Positions 12,810 to 25,500 of a stretch of 64,000 nucleotides of DNA are shown here, one piece after another. Source of the DNA: Lichenostomus cassidix (lineage: Eukaryota; Chordata; Aves; Passeriformes; Meliphagidae). Position 1 is the stretch's first letter. The number at the start of each line of letters is the position of its first letter. The stretch spans positions 40,229,850-40,293,849 of the forward strand of contig CM039183.1 of assembly GCA_008360975.2 (NCBI GenBank), given 5' to 3'. The notes below the pieces were generated by a model. That model worked only from the letters and a program-made list of their open reading frames with translations. It did not search any database and was not told the origin of the DNA. A program made the translations under genes and the position numbers.

Positions 12810-15800
12810 GGCATGCCAAGGAGGAGTGGATTAGAATCCCTTAGTTTCCTCTTGGCAAAAAGCAGTAACAAAGAAAAACAACTACCCACATTTTCAGAGC
12901 TTTAAATACTTCTTTGTGATATTCAGTTCTGAAAGCAAGCAAAGGTTTGGGAACAAGCTTTTTTCTTTTTAGTCATTTCTAATTCCCTTTCTTATTGCCA
13001 TCCCTTAGTTTTCTGAGCAATTACCTCACATTTTCTGTCAATCTCTCATCATATGTCTATCCTGCCTTACCAGTTTGCTCCTGTTTTGGCCCTGGGCTGT
13101 TTGACGTATGCCATGCACCAGAGAGATTGTCCCGGTTTAGTCATCATTTCTACATGTATCAAGCTTTGGCATCCATCCAGGAAGCAGTAATGTCACCATA
13201 TGGATTGGCTGGCTAATCACAGGCCAAAAATACCGTATGTTGTTACTGAAGAGTTCTAGGGGCCAAGTGCCCAAACATATCCAGGCTCCACGGACAGATC
13301 CCATGGCAGATGCTGGTACCTAAGACAAGCCTTGGGCAGATATATGGTCCTGACCTCCAAAGCCATTCTCTTAATCTGACATCCAGCTCTAAAGACATTC
13401 CTTCATTTGATATGACATTTCCTTGCGCGCATTCCTCCCAGAAGAATTTTCTATCCACACATGACAAAGCCATCCTTTCTGAATTGTCCCTGAACTTCTG
13501 ACCAAGCCCCACTGGGAGCAGATTGCAGGTTGACCACTGCCACCTTGATTGGGAATCTCAGCTAGGGTAGAGGTGGAAAGGCTCTCAGAACAAATTATTT
13601 TCTCAAATAGCATTAAATTAATCACAAAACATTAATCTCAAGTAGGTCACAGCTACATTGACTCAGAAACTTATGCCAAGAAGTTCCCACAATTAAAAAA
13701 AACTCCACTGACTTCCATCAGATTGTACTAGCGACTTTAAACCCTCCAACAGTTAGAACCTAGTTCTCTCACCTAAACAAGAGACCAAATCACCTGGCTG
13801 TAGTATGAAAAGCAACTGTATGGGGCTGAAGTATCCTTTGCTTCTTATAAGAAGATTGTGGGATGATTTAGGTCTTCCATAGTACAGGAATAGGCAGACA
13901 CCCTTAACAAAAGGGTTTTTCCTATCTGCACTCTGAGCCCATCACCGACAGTGTATCTAGATAAGTCACTTATGCCAAGCTAACATGCTCTTGACTTTCA
14001 GCAGAGCTTATTATGAGCCCTCTGATATGCACAGGGCAAACTTGAATCTTTCTGGTCTTTTCAAGTCTAAAGATCTCGATATGTGAATAGAATGGATGGC
14101 ATGCACTAACCTTTATTCATTTGCGGGACAATTCACAATGAATAAAAACCAGAAACAAGGATTGGTTGCTAAAACATTAGCAAGAACAGAAAACAAACAA
14201 GAATTCTTTTCTCTGGATATTTCCAATGAAAAAGTTGGTCTTTCTCATTTGCAATGAGGGTGGCATTTAATCTCAAGCCGGAGTTGTACATTCTGGCATT
14301 TGCTCCACAATACTGGGGAAGATGAAGGGCAGAGAGAAGGGAGACTGTTGATGTTGAATGATCACATATTGACAACATGGCATTGTTGTGCTTGGGGAGG
14401 GGCAGAATTATGGACCTACCACTGGTGCTGCTAGGCCTGGACTGCCTTCTGGCTTCCCGAAGGCTGCCAGCAGTGTGGTGGGGGTATCATTTGACTGCAC
14501 ACAAGGTTCTCACAAGTGGCTAATGGTTCAGTACTATCTCCACAGATGACTGCAAATGCATCCATCCTCCTCTGAGATGCAATAAAAAACTGGCAGGGAT
14601 TTATGAGAATCCCTTTTGCTCTGACACCCTCCCATTCACTTTGTACCCCAGGGCTGACCGAGGGAAATATCTTCATGCCAGCTGCAGAACAAGGAGACCT
14701 GCAGCACCATAAAACCTGGGTGTTTGGACCTCATTATGGACCTAGAAAGGGCTGGCCTCCTTTCTTATTTTACTATAACCTAGCAAAAAGGTATCTCCAG
14801 CAACCTGCAGTGTGTCCCAGCTATTTGGTCTTCCCAGCCAAGCACCACTGCCCCATTGTCACACTGTGCACCTAGGGAAAGCTCTGCCTGCTGGCCTCAG
14901 CAGCATTCATGGGCAGGAAAACCTCCAGTAAAACGTTCCTCCAGCACTGCATGCTGTGCTGCTGTCATAGACTCTGTACCAGCTTTCCTCACCTACAAAA
15001 ATGCGGCTGCATTCGAGCTACGGCTGTAACCAGTTTCCAGCCCAGTGGGGAGGTTGTCCAGCTGACACAGCTCAGAGTGACTGCAGGCAGCAGATTCATC
15101 CTCTTCTTGGGCTTAGGCAGAAACTATAGTGGAAAGAAAAAATAGTTTAAAATGACCCATTATGTTCTTCCTCACAGCACAGTCCACTCGCTGGTGCCAT
15201 GTTGAGTGAGGAATAGAATTCATTTCTGTACTATTACAAAAATCAAAAAATAGTTAACTATAGATTTTTTCTTATATGTGTGTTTAAAAAATGAATACAG
15301 AAGATAAAAAAACTCTCAGACTTGAGCACTGAGATAACTTTTACTTTATTTTTAGTACCAACCCAGAAATCTTTCAGCTTGAACAGGGTGAGGACTTAAG
15401 AGCCAGCACTCACCTGGGGTAACTTTCCAGCACACCATGAAGTCAAGCAGGTTGTTATATTTGACAGTGGCTCAAAGTCTGCCTCCTTGCAGGACATCTC
15501 TAGTTTTCTCCCCAAAAATGAAAATACATGAAGGAAATTGTCATTAGGTATTGCACACCCCATTTGCTAAATAAAACAAATACAAAATTCCCAAGAAAGT
15601 GCTGGCAAAGCTGTCAATGACAAAAAGCATCCCAAACATGGATAAAGGACTCTGTATATGTGATAACATGATTTTGAGGCGGGGAAAGCAATTAAGTGGG
15701 ATATTTTTTTCCTTCCCTGCCACCCTTGTCCATATATTAGTCTGCTGCTAGTGGGGAGAAGAGCTCCAGGTGTCCATCAAAGGGAAAGAATGGTGATGCT

Positions 15801-18800
15801 CTACATAATGGAAAGCTCCATGCCAAGAGTAGTACAGCTACATCAATTTGGAACTAATTTCAAGTTATCTTTTATTTTAGCAATCTGATGAAAAGATATT
15901 GCTCTCCTTCTTTCACGCTTTTCTTGAGACAACAAAATGATTCACCACTGCAACATTGTCAGCTGTAATAGCTTTACAGCAACAGTAAAAAAATTAGGTT
16001 ACAGGAACAGTTCATAGAAACTTTAATCCACTAATGAGAGGGCCCTTGTGTTGAGAGGACATAAAAGGTGTTCTTTATACCCTATCAAGACAATATTCCT
16101 CAAATTAAATCCCCCCACCATCACTAAATTTTTTGCTTTATTACCTTTCAAGGAAAATCAAACAATTCTACTCCAATTCCTTACCATAGTTTTCAAGTGA
16201 AATTATTTAAATAGTTCTTATTAGCTCTTTTATAGGAAGACTAAGTTTAATTTTTTTTTAAAATCACAAACTGTCTCCAAAGCCATTAGATTTTGGCCAT
16301 AATTTGTGGCATAGCACATGATATTCTCTAAGATAAGAGACTGCAGCACCAGTGGGACTGAATTGAAATTTATTACCTTCACAGCCATGTATATAACCAC
16401 CTATGGGTCATGGAATTCTCTATACACATACATGCTGAATGATGTGTATATACAGCAGCCTGGGACAGGAATTAACAACCTTTCAGAGATCAGAGTGTGA
16501 TTTCTATGTATCTCTATGATCTTCAGAAAGGAAGCCCTGGGCGGAGATTTAATCACATGTCATTGTCTGTTATGCATTCATAAAAAGATGAATAATTATG
16601 GCAATTCAAGGAAACCTATCATCAACTGAGAGGAAAAGACTATTTTTCTGAAGCATACAAATTCGGTCTTTTATGACAAAATGACTACTTAAAACTCTAA
16701 TCATCACCATTTGCATCCTAAAATATCCACCTCCCTTTATCTGCACATTGAACTGAAAACACAGATCTCTTGAAATGTTTCTGGTCTCTAAGGAGTGAAC
16801 ATATTTTTTCCTTTCCCAACTCTCCAGCCAGGTAGTGGGGGCAGCATTTCTTCTCTCTTGGTGTCAAGCAAGTCACCCTGGGTACAGCCTGACAGGAGCT
16901 AATCAGTTCCTGCCCGGGATTCTGGCTCAGGGGCAACCGTGAGGTGTCCCCGCACCCTTTCCTGCAGGGCCATCCAAACAAGCCCCCACCACACCCTGTC
17001 ATCAGGAAGGTGGTGCTGATGTGAGATGGTTTTGAAGGTTTAATATAGCTTCTGCAACACCTTTCAGAAGAGGAAAGGGGTGCCCAGCTTACTGCAGCTG
17101 AAAAAACAAAGAAAGGAGGGAGAAAAAAATAAGCTATTTCCTCTAAGTTCCTAATTTTTATTGGACTTGCCAGCCACAACCAAAGGGTGTCCTGTCAGAG
17201 GGTGGGAGGGGAGAAGTAATTCAGCTCTGTGCTGCTGGGACTTGGTTCGCTAAGAGAACTCAAGGCTCTGGGCTCAGGAGCATTTCTACAGTCTTTACTC
17301 ATGAAAACTGCTTTGACAGGACATAACTATGTTTGGCCAGGCATTCAGGTAGCCTCAGAATGGAGCTGACAGGTTGGCAGCCCTGCCTCTGAGCTCTGTG
17401 GTCTGAGGACAGTGTCAGCCTGTGTTTTCCCAGTTTCTCCTGCCTCTTCCATCCTCTACAGCACAGAGCAAGGGACATCTGCACATCTCTTTTGCCACTG
17501 GAGTAGCTGGATCTCTTCGAGACAGGACAGCTAAGGAAGCTGTGTGGATGTGGGTGTGAGTGCCTGTGGCTCCGTGTGGGGTTGTCTGAGTGTCAACACC
17601 TTGTTTTTAATCCCTCTCCTATGGCACAGACCAGTGTACACCCAGATTGCATCCAGCAGCAAGGAATGGCCAATACCTGCTCCACTGGGGAACCTGCTAC
17701 CCAGGGATGCCTCTTCTGTGCCTGGACAAATTCTCAAGCAGCACATTAAATGGGTCTACTGATCAGTGGCACTGTACTGCAGAGCAGAGTTGAGACCCCA
17801 GAGCAGGGCCTGGGGCTCAGCTGTGCCCTGTGTCTGATGAAGCCCTCTGGAAGCTCTCAGCTGCAGTGGCACTGGGGAGTGACAGCAAACCGCTGTGCCA
17901 CACAGCCCATTGCACCCTATGGACAATGAACACCTTCTTCCTCTGTGGCGTCTAACACAAAGGACCCTCAATTATTATCTGCCTTTGGAGAAAAAATACA
18001 TTGAAATCATTGTACTGGAAAGCAAACCTTCATCAGGCTGAATTAAAGCTTTAGCAGCTTTTTTACTAAACTAAGAACTCCCTCACTCAGTGCACACCAG
18101 GCAACCAACACTGCCCCTGAAAGCATGGTAAACCTTGGCCTCAGAGAAACAGCAGTGTCAGAGAGCTCCCTCCTCTTGTTCACCTGAAGCTCTGCTTTGT
18201 TTTGCAGGGAGGTTGCCATTCCCTCTCTGCTTCAGCCATAGCCGAGCAAGCCCAGTTGAGCCTCCACAGCTGAACTTCTGGTTCAACAATTCCTTCAGGA
18301 GTTTGTGCTGTAAGATTGGAAGGGTGGCTCAGGAGGATATGGGTGGGACACAGTGGCAGCAAGGAAACCCTTGTTCACAGCTCATTCGGGGAGGAAACGG
18401 GCACTGATCCCAAGGAAATTGTTTTGTGTTCCTGAGCAGCCGCGGGGGCGGGGGGAAGGTGGCGGTACTGGCCAGGCAGCCCTTTCCCGCTGCTTCTAAA
18501 GGCCACTGCTACAGCAGTGCACCAGCACAGGCACAGACACGTGGGGCCCAGCCTTTCATGACTGGCTGCTCAGGCTGCACTGGGCAATGTGTCCCCCAGG
18601 GACCTGGGGACAGCAGCCTGTTCAGGCTCCATGGTGGCAAGTGTTGCTGCTCACCCCAACCGACTTTCAGCACAAGGGGTAACTGCAGGTCTCCCAGCCA
18701 GCCCTTCTCTGCTCTCAGCGTCTCCCAGAGGCACTGCCACACATACCAAAGCAGGAGAAAGAAAGGGGACCTGCCCTTTCTACAAACTACCACCCCAGTT

Positions 18801-19384
18801 GGACATGCTGCCTCCTATCTCTTCTTCACCCACCACTGTGTCCTCACCGCTCCATGGAGGTAAGTTGGCCACACTCCAGGCACTGACCCAGAGATGTCAC
18901 AGACACCCCACACAAGCCTGAAGGCACAGCCAGCTCTCAAAGTTTCTCCTGGAAACAATCAGGACCCTATATTGTCACTTGTGGTCTGGACCAGGCTGCG
19001 GAGTGGCCCCATGACTCGCTCCAGGAGGCATTAAACATAACCTGCAAGCCTGTAGTGTGGAGCAGGGAACAGGGCGGGAGCTCTCAAGGAAATATTTTGC
19101 TGAAAACAAAACTTTCAAAGCCTTTCAACAGCAGAACACCAAAAATAGACTTCAGACTCTGAGGGAGGGGGAATTGGAAAAGGTTAGAAGCGGGGGAGAG
19201 AGAGAAAGAGGGAAAGATCAAACGATCAACGACAACCCTGGGGAAAAAGGGGGCGCGAAGGTTGCCAAAGATTTTTTAAGTCCATTTCCTGCAGGAGCTG
19301 GAGACGAGGAGGGTCAGTTTATTGCAGTTTGGCCTGAGCAGAGAGCTCTGCAAGAGGCTCTTCAGGCTCACTCCAAACACAGCC
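12810..19384. other. noncoding block, no gene recognised
   Basis: AT-rich from 12.8 to about 17.1 kb, then GC-rich to about 19.4 kb. The minus-strand frame 16718-17179 (153 codons) and the frames at 18426-18921 match nothing I recognise and are overlapped by alternatives. A patch at about 16550-16640 has TAATCA and AATAATTATGG words and could be a short conserved noncoding element. The frame at 19057-19473 opens at GTG and contains no ATG. No RNA gene or transposon was identified. Confidence 0.55.
18444..18455 (+). promoter_or_regulatory. isolated GC-box (SP/KLF-type) motif
   Basis: GGGGGCGGGGGG lies in a local CpG-containing patch (about 18435-18470), unusual in this CpG-poor window. It matches the core GGGCGG box recognised by SP/KLF zinc-finger proteins. 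No TATA box, clear initiator or recognisable first exon lies nearby, so I call only the motif and not a promoter. Confidence 0.35.
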
Positions 19385-19500
19385 ATTCATTACCCACTGC
19401 TGCATCCTTCAAAACAGGAAGCGTTGCCAGAGCATTAATTTATCTCTTAATCGCCGTCCTTTTGTTGCTGTGAAAAATGTTTAGTCATAGATTTAATTCC
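19385..19500. promoter_or_regulatory. candidate conserved noncoding element
   Basis: After a GC-rich stretch the sequence changes abruptly to a TAAT-rich block (GCATTAATTTATCTCTTAAT, then ATAGATTTAATTCC) that retains CpGs in GGAAGCGTTGCC and AATCGCCGTCC. This mix of kept CpGs and clustered homeodomain-type cores is typical of developmental enhancers. The call is inferred from texture only; no alignment was possible. Confidence 0.25.
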
Positions 19501-20014
19501 TCTCACTCCACCCCCCCCCACATCCCGACCACCTCTGATCACAAACACCATGAAGAGACAGGGCTTGATGGCTTTTCTGATGGTTTTACTACAATTTAAC
19601 TTTCAGAAGATCAGCTAACTTGCTCACAGATTCTATTGAAGAACCCTGCATAGCAACAAGAGATCTGCCTCTGGCTCAAAGTGGGACTGTAATTCTTTGG
19701 GATTTCGCCTTGTCATTATTATTTCTCGCTCTTGTTATTGTCTCCAGCCCATCCTCCCCAGCCCCAATTTACTTTAAACAGATGTCTTATTTGTTCATAG
19801 CATGCTGAGGATTTGCCCTGGCAGAGAGATCTTTTTTTGTATTTTGTTTTGCCTTTTTTTCCCTTAAATCTGTTTTAAATTTTGAGAAGAGCCCATGAAA
19901 CAATAGCAGATGTGTTGTAGCTACAATTAATTGGATAATTAACTTAATTCATGTATTGCATTTTAGGTTTGTGTTTCTTATGCAAGCGAGTGTGTGTGCT
20001 AGAAGCTGGGGTGG

Positions 20015-20112
20015 GCATGAGCAGAGGGGAGGCAGAGAAATGCTTGTTGGGGAGGTACATCAGGGGGTGCCAGCCCTGGGTCCCCCAGCCACGGTGCATG
20101 AGCAGAGGGGAG
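20015..20112. repeat. short direct repeat pair, 17 bp
   Basis: GCATGAGCAGAGGGGAG occurs at 20015-20031 and again at 20096-20112, identical and 81 bp apart. The sequence between is not obviously repeated. This may be a remnant of a local duplication. Confidence 0.7.
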
Positions 20113-22404
20113 AAGGCAGTGAGAGGAAAGAACCACATGTTTCAGCATGGGCCAAGTGATTAAAGATGCAGCCAGTGCTGAACGCAGCAGTCTGGGCTGC
20201 AACATTTTCCTGGGTTATGTCCCATCAGACATGCCCACAGAGGATAGTGGGGTGTATGGACTAGGTCTGGGGGGCAGGGATTCAGATCCCCTAGGAAAGT
20301 ATAAGCCTCCAAGACACTTCTTGAAGGAAAGCAGAGGGATGCACAGATGACCAGTCCATACCACAGGAGCCATTGGGTATACCTGGGATGCAACTGCTCC
20401 CCACATGGCCCCAGGCCAGCTCAGCATCAGGCTGCCTCATGTTTAGAGCTTGCGTCCCAACCTACCTGAGCCACAGCCAGAGCAGACAGGACCCTTCTGT
20501 CTTCATGTGCCCCACCAAACATCCCCACATCTCCTCCGACAACATTCGTCAGTGAATGTCTGCCCTGTGCTGAACAGCCTCAAAACCTCAGTGAACCTCA
20601 AAACCTCAGCTGTGCGCTGTCTGCAGAGCCCAGGACGCCAGCGCTGCCACCCAGGCAGGCCAGCCATCCTTAGACGTGATTATTGTTCCTTGGTATGGAG
20701 CCCCGCCAGGCGACACAGTTCCGGCTGGGCTGCACGCCCGCCCAGTGGGAGGGTCAGGATCTGGCCCTGAGTGTTAACAGCCCTCCATGTCTCCTACTTA
20801 AAGTTTTTCAAAGTTCTCCCGTGGCTATTTCATGTTGGTCCTGGCTGCTGTCATCCTTCGTGTGTAAATGCTCCCGGTGCCTTCAGAGGCAGCAGTGTCT
20901 ACAAGCCACCAGGGTGTATTCTGCAGCCCCAAAAATATCCTTTGTGACTCAGCCTGCACCCACCCTCCAGATGACTCAAAACATTTCACAAATACAAAGC
21001 CCTCAGGACAGGTACAGTGCCCACGGCCATTCAGAGCAGACTTTCTGCCTGCAGTCTGATGAATTTTCTCCTCTTGGCTTTTGCATGGGGCTCAAGGGCA
21101 GACGTTGCAAAGCGGGGTCAAAGCAACATGGGGCCCAGTTCTAGCTCTAGTTCGGAGTAGCTCAGTGACACAAGGGAGAAGAAGGCTGGTGACTCCAAGG
21201 CAAATCTGAACTGGATCCTGCAGCAAGATCCAGGCAGGCAGACAGCATCCACTCAGAGCTCCCTGACTTTCCAAGGCTGCCCACACTGTGCTCAGAGCAA
21301 GACCAAGACTTTGGCTCTTATTTACAAGAGCCTAAGTGGGACTTGAGGTTACTGATTACACTGCAAGCATTTTTGAAACATCATTGTCTTTAGGAAACTT
21401 CACAGCATTGGTAGAAGCATCTGTCTTTTGTGCACTATGACTTATAGCTATCAGAAGAACAACAGCAACAGCAAAAAGCCATTTTTGTCATAAAAATGGA
21501 TATTTTGTCTACAAAATTTGCAGTAGAAATGCATCCCAAGAAGTTGCTCACAAAAACAGAACAAAAAAACCCTCAAAGTGCTCAGATGAGAACAAATGAT
21601 ACTGCTGATCACAGTGTACAATGCCAGATATTGGCATTTAACTCTAACTGTGCTAAATGCCAATGTCAGCTGGAATGACACAGTCCGACTTCATTACCCA
21701 AGGCATAATTTCCAAGCCAGGCTTAGATGGATCCAAATTTCCTACATTTTTTTTCCTTTCTTCTCCTGTGGCAGCAGATGAGTGCAGAGAATGGAACTAT
21801 TTAGCCTTCAAAAAGGCTGGGAATGGGAACCCACAGAGGTCCTGGTTCATACTTGACTAACAAATTACGGTTAAAAACACAACATCACTAGTAGGGACAT
21901 TGGAGAGAATTATACCCAGAAGAAGTCTTCAGAAGAGGCTAAAAAGAAAATCCCATTTAAACTAAAAGGGAAAATGTTATTCAGTGCAGCATTTTTGTAC
22001 TTTTTTCCTTCTGGGTTGTTTTGGTTTTTTTCCTACCATATTCAGTCTCTTTCTTCTTTTCTCTTAATGTGGAGGCTGCAAAGTTGCCAATTATTCTTTT
22101 ATTCTTTCTTTTTCCCTACAATGTCAGCAATATTTGGTGCTTTTCTGGGATGCAGAGCACCTGGATCAATGGGATTAATGAATATTAGCTGAATTCGGGC
22201 AGGGAAGAAAGAGGCATTTAGCCTTTGTGGTGGAGGAGAGAGCTCAAACTTGCCATGCACCTCAGAGAAATAGTTACACCAGTGAATCAAGTAGCCTGTA
22301 AGATTCAAGAGCCAGAAGCAGTTAAGAGGAGCTCCAATGCTTTAATGTTTTGTTATTGCACATTATGATTTTTAAGACAGCTGCAACAACCAGGGTGGGA
22401 GAGC

Positions 22405-22510
22405 AAGAAGCTGACCCATGATTTATGGATACTTTGGGCTCATATTACTGGCATCATTAATCACAACTGCTGATAAATTAATCCACCTTCTAATTCATGT
22501 GCAAGATGCT
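22405..22510. promoter_or_regulatory. candidate conserved noncoding element
   Basis: A dense cluster of homeodomain-type cores: CATTAATCAC, AAATTAATCC (TAATCC is the OTX/PITX-type core) and CTAATTC within about 50 bp, next to CTTTGGGCTC and CATGATTTATGG words. The clustering is visible in the sequence; enhancer function is an inference. Confidence 0.25.
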
Positions 22511-25500
22511 CAGTTGAAAGTAGAGGAAATACCAGTGTTTCACATAAGATGCTCTTATATAACCCACAAAGTGCTGGGTTTGAACCCTAAGTAATGTTTC
22601 TCCTGAGAAATGTCCAATGGTGAGCACAATCCAGAAACTGGATGCTGTAGTAAAGGGGGTCCCAGGACATGAAACCAAGGAAAAGGATGGAGCCAACCAC
22701 AGTTTAGCACTATGGTTGCTAATCAAAAACTCACCTCTGACCCAGGCTGGATCCTGTACTCCAAACAGCCATGTTTGAACTTTTTCCAAACCAGCTTCCT
22801 TCAAATCTCTGAAGGACATTCCTTACATTTTAATGAAGGCCACAAGTTTTCATTTCTCAAGTACTCAGAGACAGAATTAAATGACCACATGTGGGAAGGA
22901 TAAAAAAAGCAGTTACTTAGCTATGGTGAATTTCTAATGATGAATATAGACAAAATGAGAATTTACTTCATTCACAGACCCTTAATGATAACTGTATATA
23001 TAGATAGAAGCTTGAAATGGTTCTGAGAAAACTTTTCAAATCCCATTTTATTCATAAAGATAATTTTATATAATTTTAGAATATTTTAGTGATTCTTCCT
23101 GACGTCTAGAAAATCACACTTGGGATAAATTGTCTAGTTTCATAAACAGGAGGAAATAAGAAGTGATTAGAACATGTTGATTTCAAATAAAAACAAACTC
23201 TACAAGCCCTCCTTACATGACAATTTTTGAGTTGATTTTGTAGCCTATGCAGAACACCTGAAAATGTGGTTTAAAAATTATCTTGAACTATAACAAGGAG
23301 AAAGGAATTGGTTTTTTACCTAAAGGTTTCAGTGGTTTTAGACATTAAGCCTATGGCTAATTCAGGGACGATTTTCATCCACCCTACAATTCAGAATGAA
23401 AAAGTGCTATATGTAGAGAGACAGACAGAAGCACCTATTCTGACAGGTTGATTTGCAAAAATAATGGTGGCTGTTTGAAAATGATCAGACTTTTTGATTG
23501 CTAGAAGCAGTCCCATTAGGAATGCATTAGCAGGCAGAGTGCAGCTGAGGTGGTCAAAGGTGCATCATAAATGCAATTTATCTTACCAATATCACTTTCA
23601 CACATATGATGTCTAATGTTCGAGTACCTATGGGTTGTGTGGGTATGTGTGTGAGGTGTAGAGAAAAAAGCCCAGCTCTGCTTTGGTTTACTACAATACA
23701 GTTATTAAAAGTGCTAGCTCTGTGTAAACATAATTGGAAGCAGAAGTAGATGTGGCATGCATCTACTTCAAAATGCAAACTCCATTGTATGAGTGCCATA
23801 ACTTCTATGGTACTGTTTTGTATTTCAAACCCATAGGTTGCAAGTGATTATATATAAAGACAGATGGATAGATAAATTGATCAATGGATCAAATTATCAA
23901 TCTTGCTTTCTTTTTTATTGTCCAGGAAGTCAGACTGCTTTTTCTCAAATATTTTCCACTCACTGATGCCCTCCCTCTTGAGTACATGTCAGTGAATTGA
24001 GTCTGGTATTTCCTCAATTAAGATATCTAAAGTGAAAGCAGAGACAACCCTGCTCCCACTCCCTAGTTTTGACTCTGCCAGCCCAATGTTTTCCTATACA
24101 CTCTTCCCTGTCTACTGCAGCAATACACCAGAATTTACAGCATGGTGAAGAGGAGATGAAGTTCCTTGCTGGTCAGCTATCCTACATTCAGGCCTGCAGA
24201 CAACCAGGTGCTATTGTATCCATGTGCTTTCTTGGGAGTGAAAACACCTTACCTTTCCAGGCGTGTAAGTTTGCTCAGAATTTTTTATCCTCTTCTCTGG
24301 TTGTGATACACTGAGAGTAGCACAGCAGTGTACGGAGGCAAGTCCCTTCCATGTGGATGGGATTCACCCAGGGACCCCTCTCTAATGCAAAATCTTCATT
24401 TGTCATCATTGCCAGTTAAATATTCATTCCTGTTTTCCATCAGCAAGTGAGAGCAGCATGAGGTTTCCTTTGAGCTCTGGGACAAAACAGTCATGGAGAT
24501 TGTTAACACAGGGCAAGAACAGTTTTAAGAACATGCCAGGTCTCAGTGATCAAAAATGCCAATTTTCTTTTCCCCTCCTCCCTCTTCCCTTGCAAACTCT
24601 CTGCCATCCGATTTCATCAAGCCCATGCAGCCTTGGGCTGTGCTGGCCTTGCTGGGCTCTGCAGGAACAGTTACCACACTTTCCACTCCTTTCCACTCCT
24701 GGGAACTCCTTTCCAGGTTCCCAGGACCTCAGCAGCTCTTTTAAAGGAGCTGCTTTTCATGACTTGAAAGTAAATAGACATAATTTCTAATCCCTTGAGC
24801 TGCAAAGTTATGGAGAGTTTAAAGCCTGCCTGCTCCAAGAGAAGTTTAGCAGTCCATTAGAGAAGAAGGGTGTCCCCAGTTATCTGACCTTTCAGGAAAC
24901 TGAAGCATCTTCTGCTGACTCTTTCATTGCCCCCAGAGAGCCACTGATGAGATCCGGACATGAAATAGAGGAGCAAAGAAGAGCTGTGATTTACTTTTAT
25001 TATTCCTGGGAGGGGAGAGACAGGCAGCAGAGGTGCTGCACCTTGGCGTCAGGAGTGAATCTTTGAGGGTTGTGTACTTTGCTCAGGCTGCAGAGGACAA
25101 CATTTGCGATCTGCAAGGCACAGGTACTTTAGTTCTCCATCTGCACCAGCCCTGGAGGCATTTTAACAGGCTGCTGACTTCTGCCTCTTCTGAGGCTCTT
25201 TCCCCAAGATAGACTGCCTTGCTGACTAATACCACCTGGCATAGCTTAGCTATTCCAGCCAGAGGTGAGGGTATTCCTGCCTATACTCCAGATAACCTGT
25301 GTGAGCATTATACCCTTTATTGCCCATTCCCTCTCCTTCTTTGCCCAGGAAGACAGACCATTTTCATCCACACAACAGAACTGAAGATAGTCAGAAGATG
25401 GAAGCCAGGAAGACTCGCCCTACATTTCTCCTATGCTTGGATATTCAGGGTGAACCACAAATTTTGCATTCAGAAACTCTGTTGCTTTAAAGGGCTGCTC

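Noticed and set aside
16718..17179. 153-codon minus-strand cysteine-containing frame
   Set aside because: Cysteines show no regular spacing, there is no convincing signal peptide, and no family is recognised; consistent with chance.
19057..19473. 138-codon frame with charged body and hydrophobic C-terminal tail (a tail-anchor look)
   Set aside because: The frame opens at GTG and contains no ATG anywhere. The tail falls in the TAAT-rich candidate noncoding element, whose base composition explains the leucine/isoleucine run.
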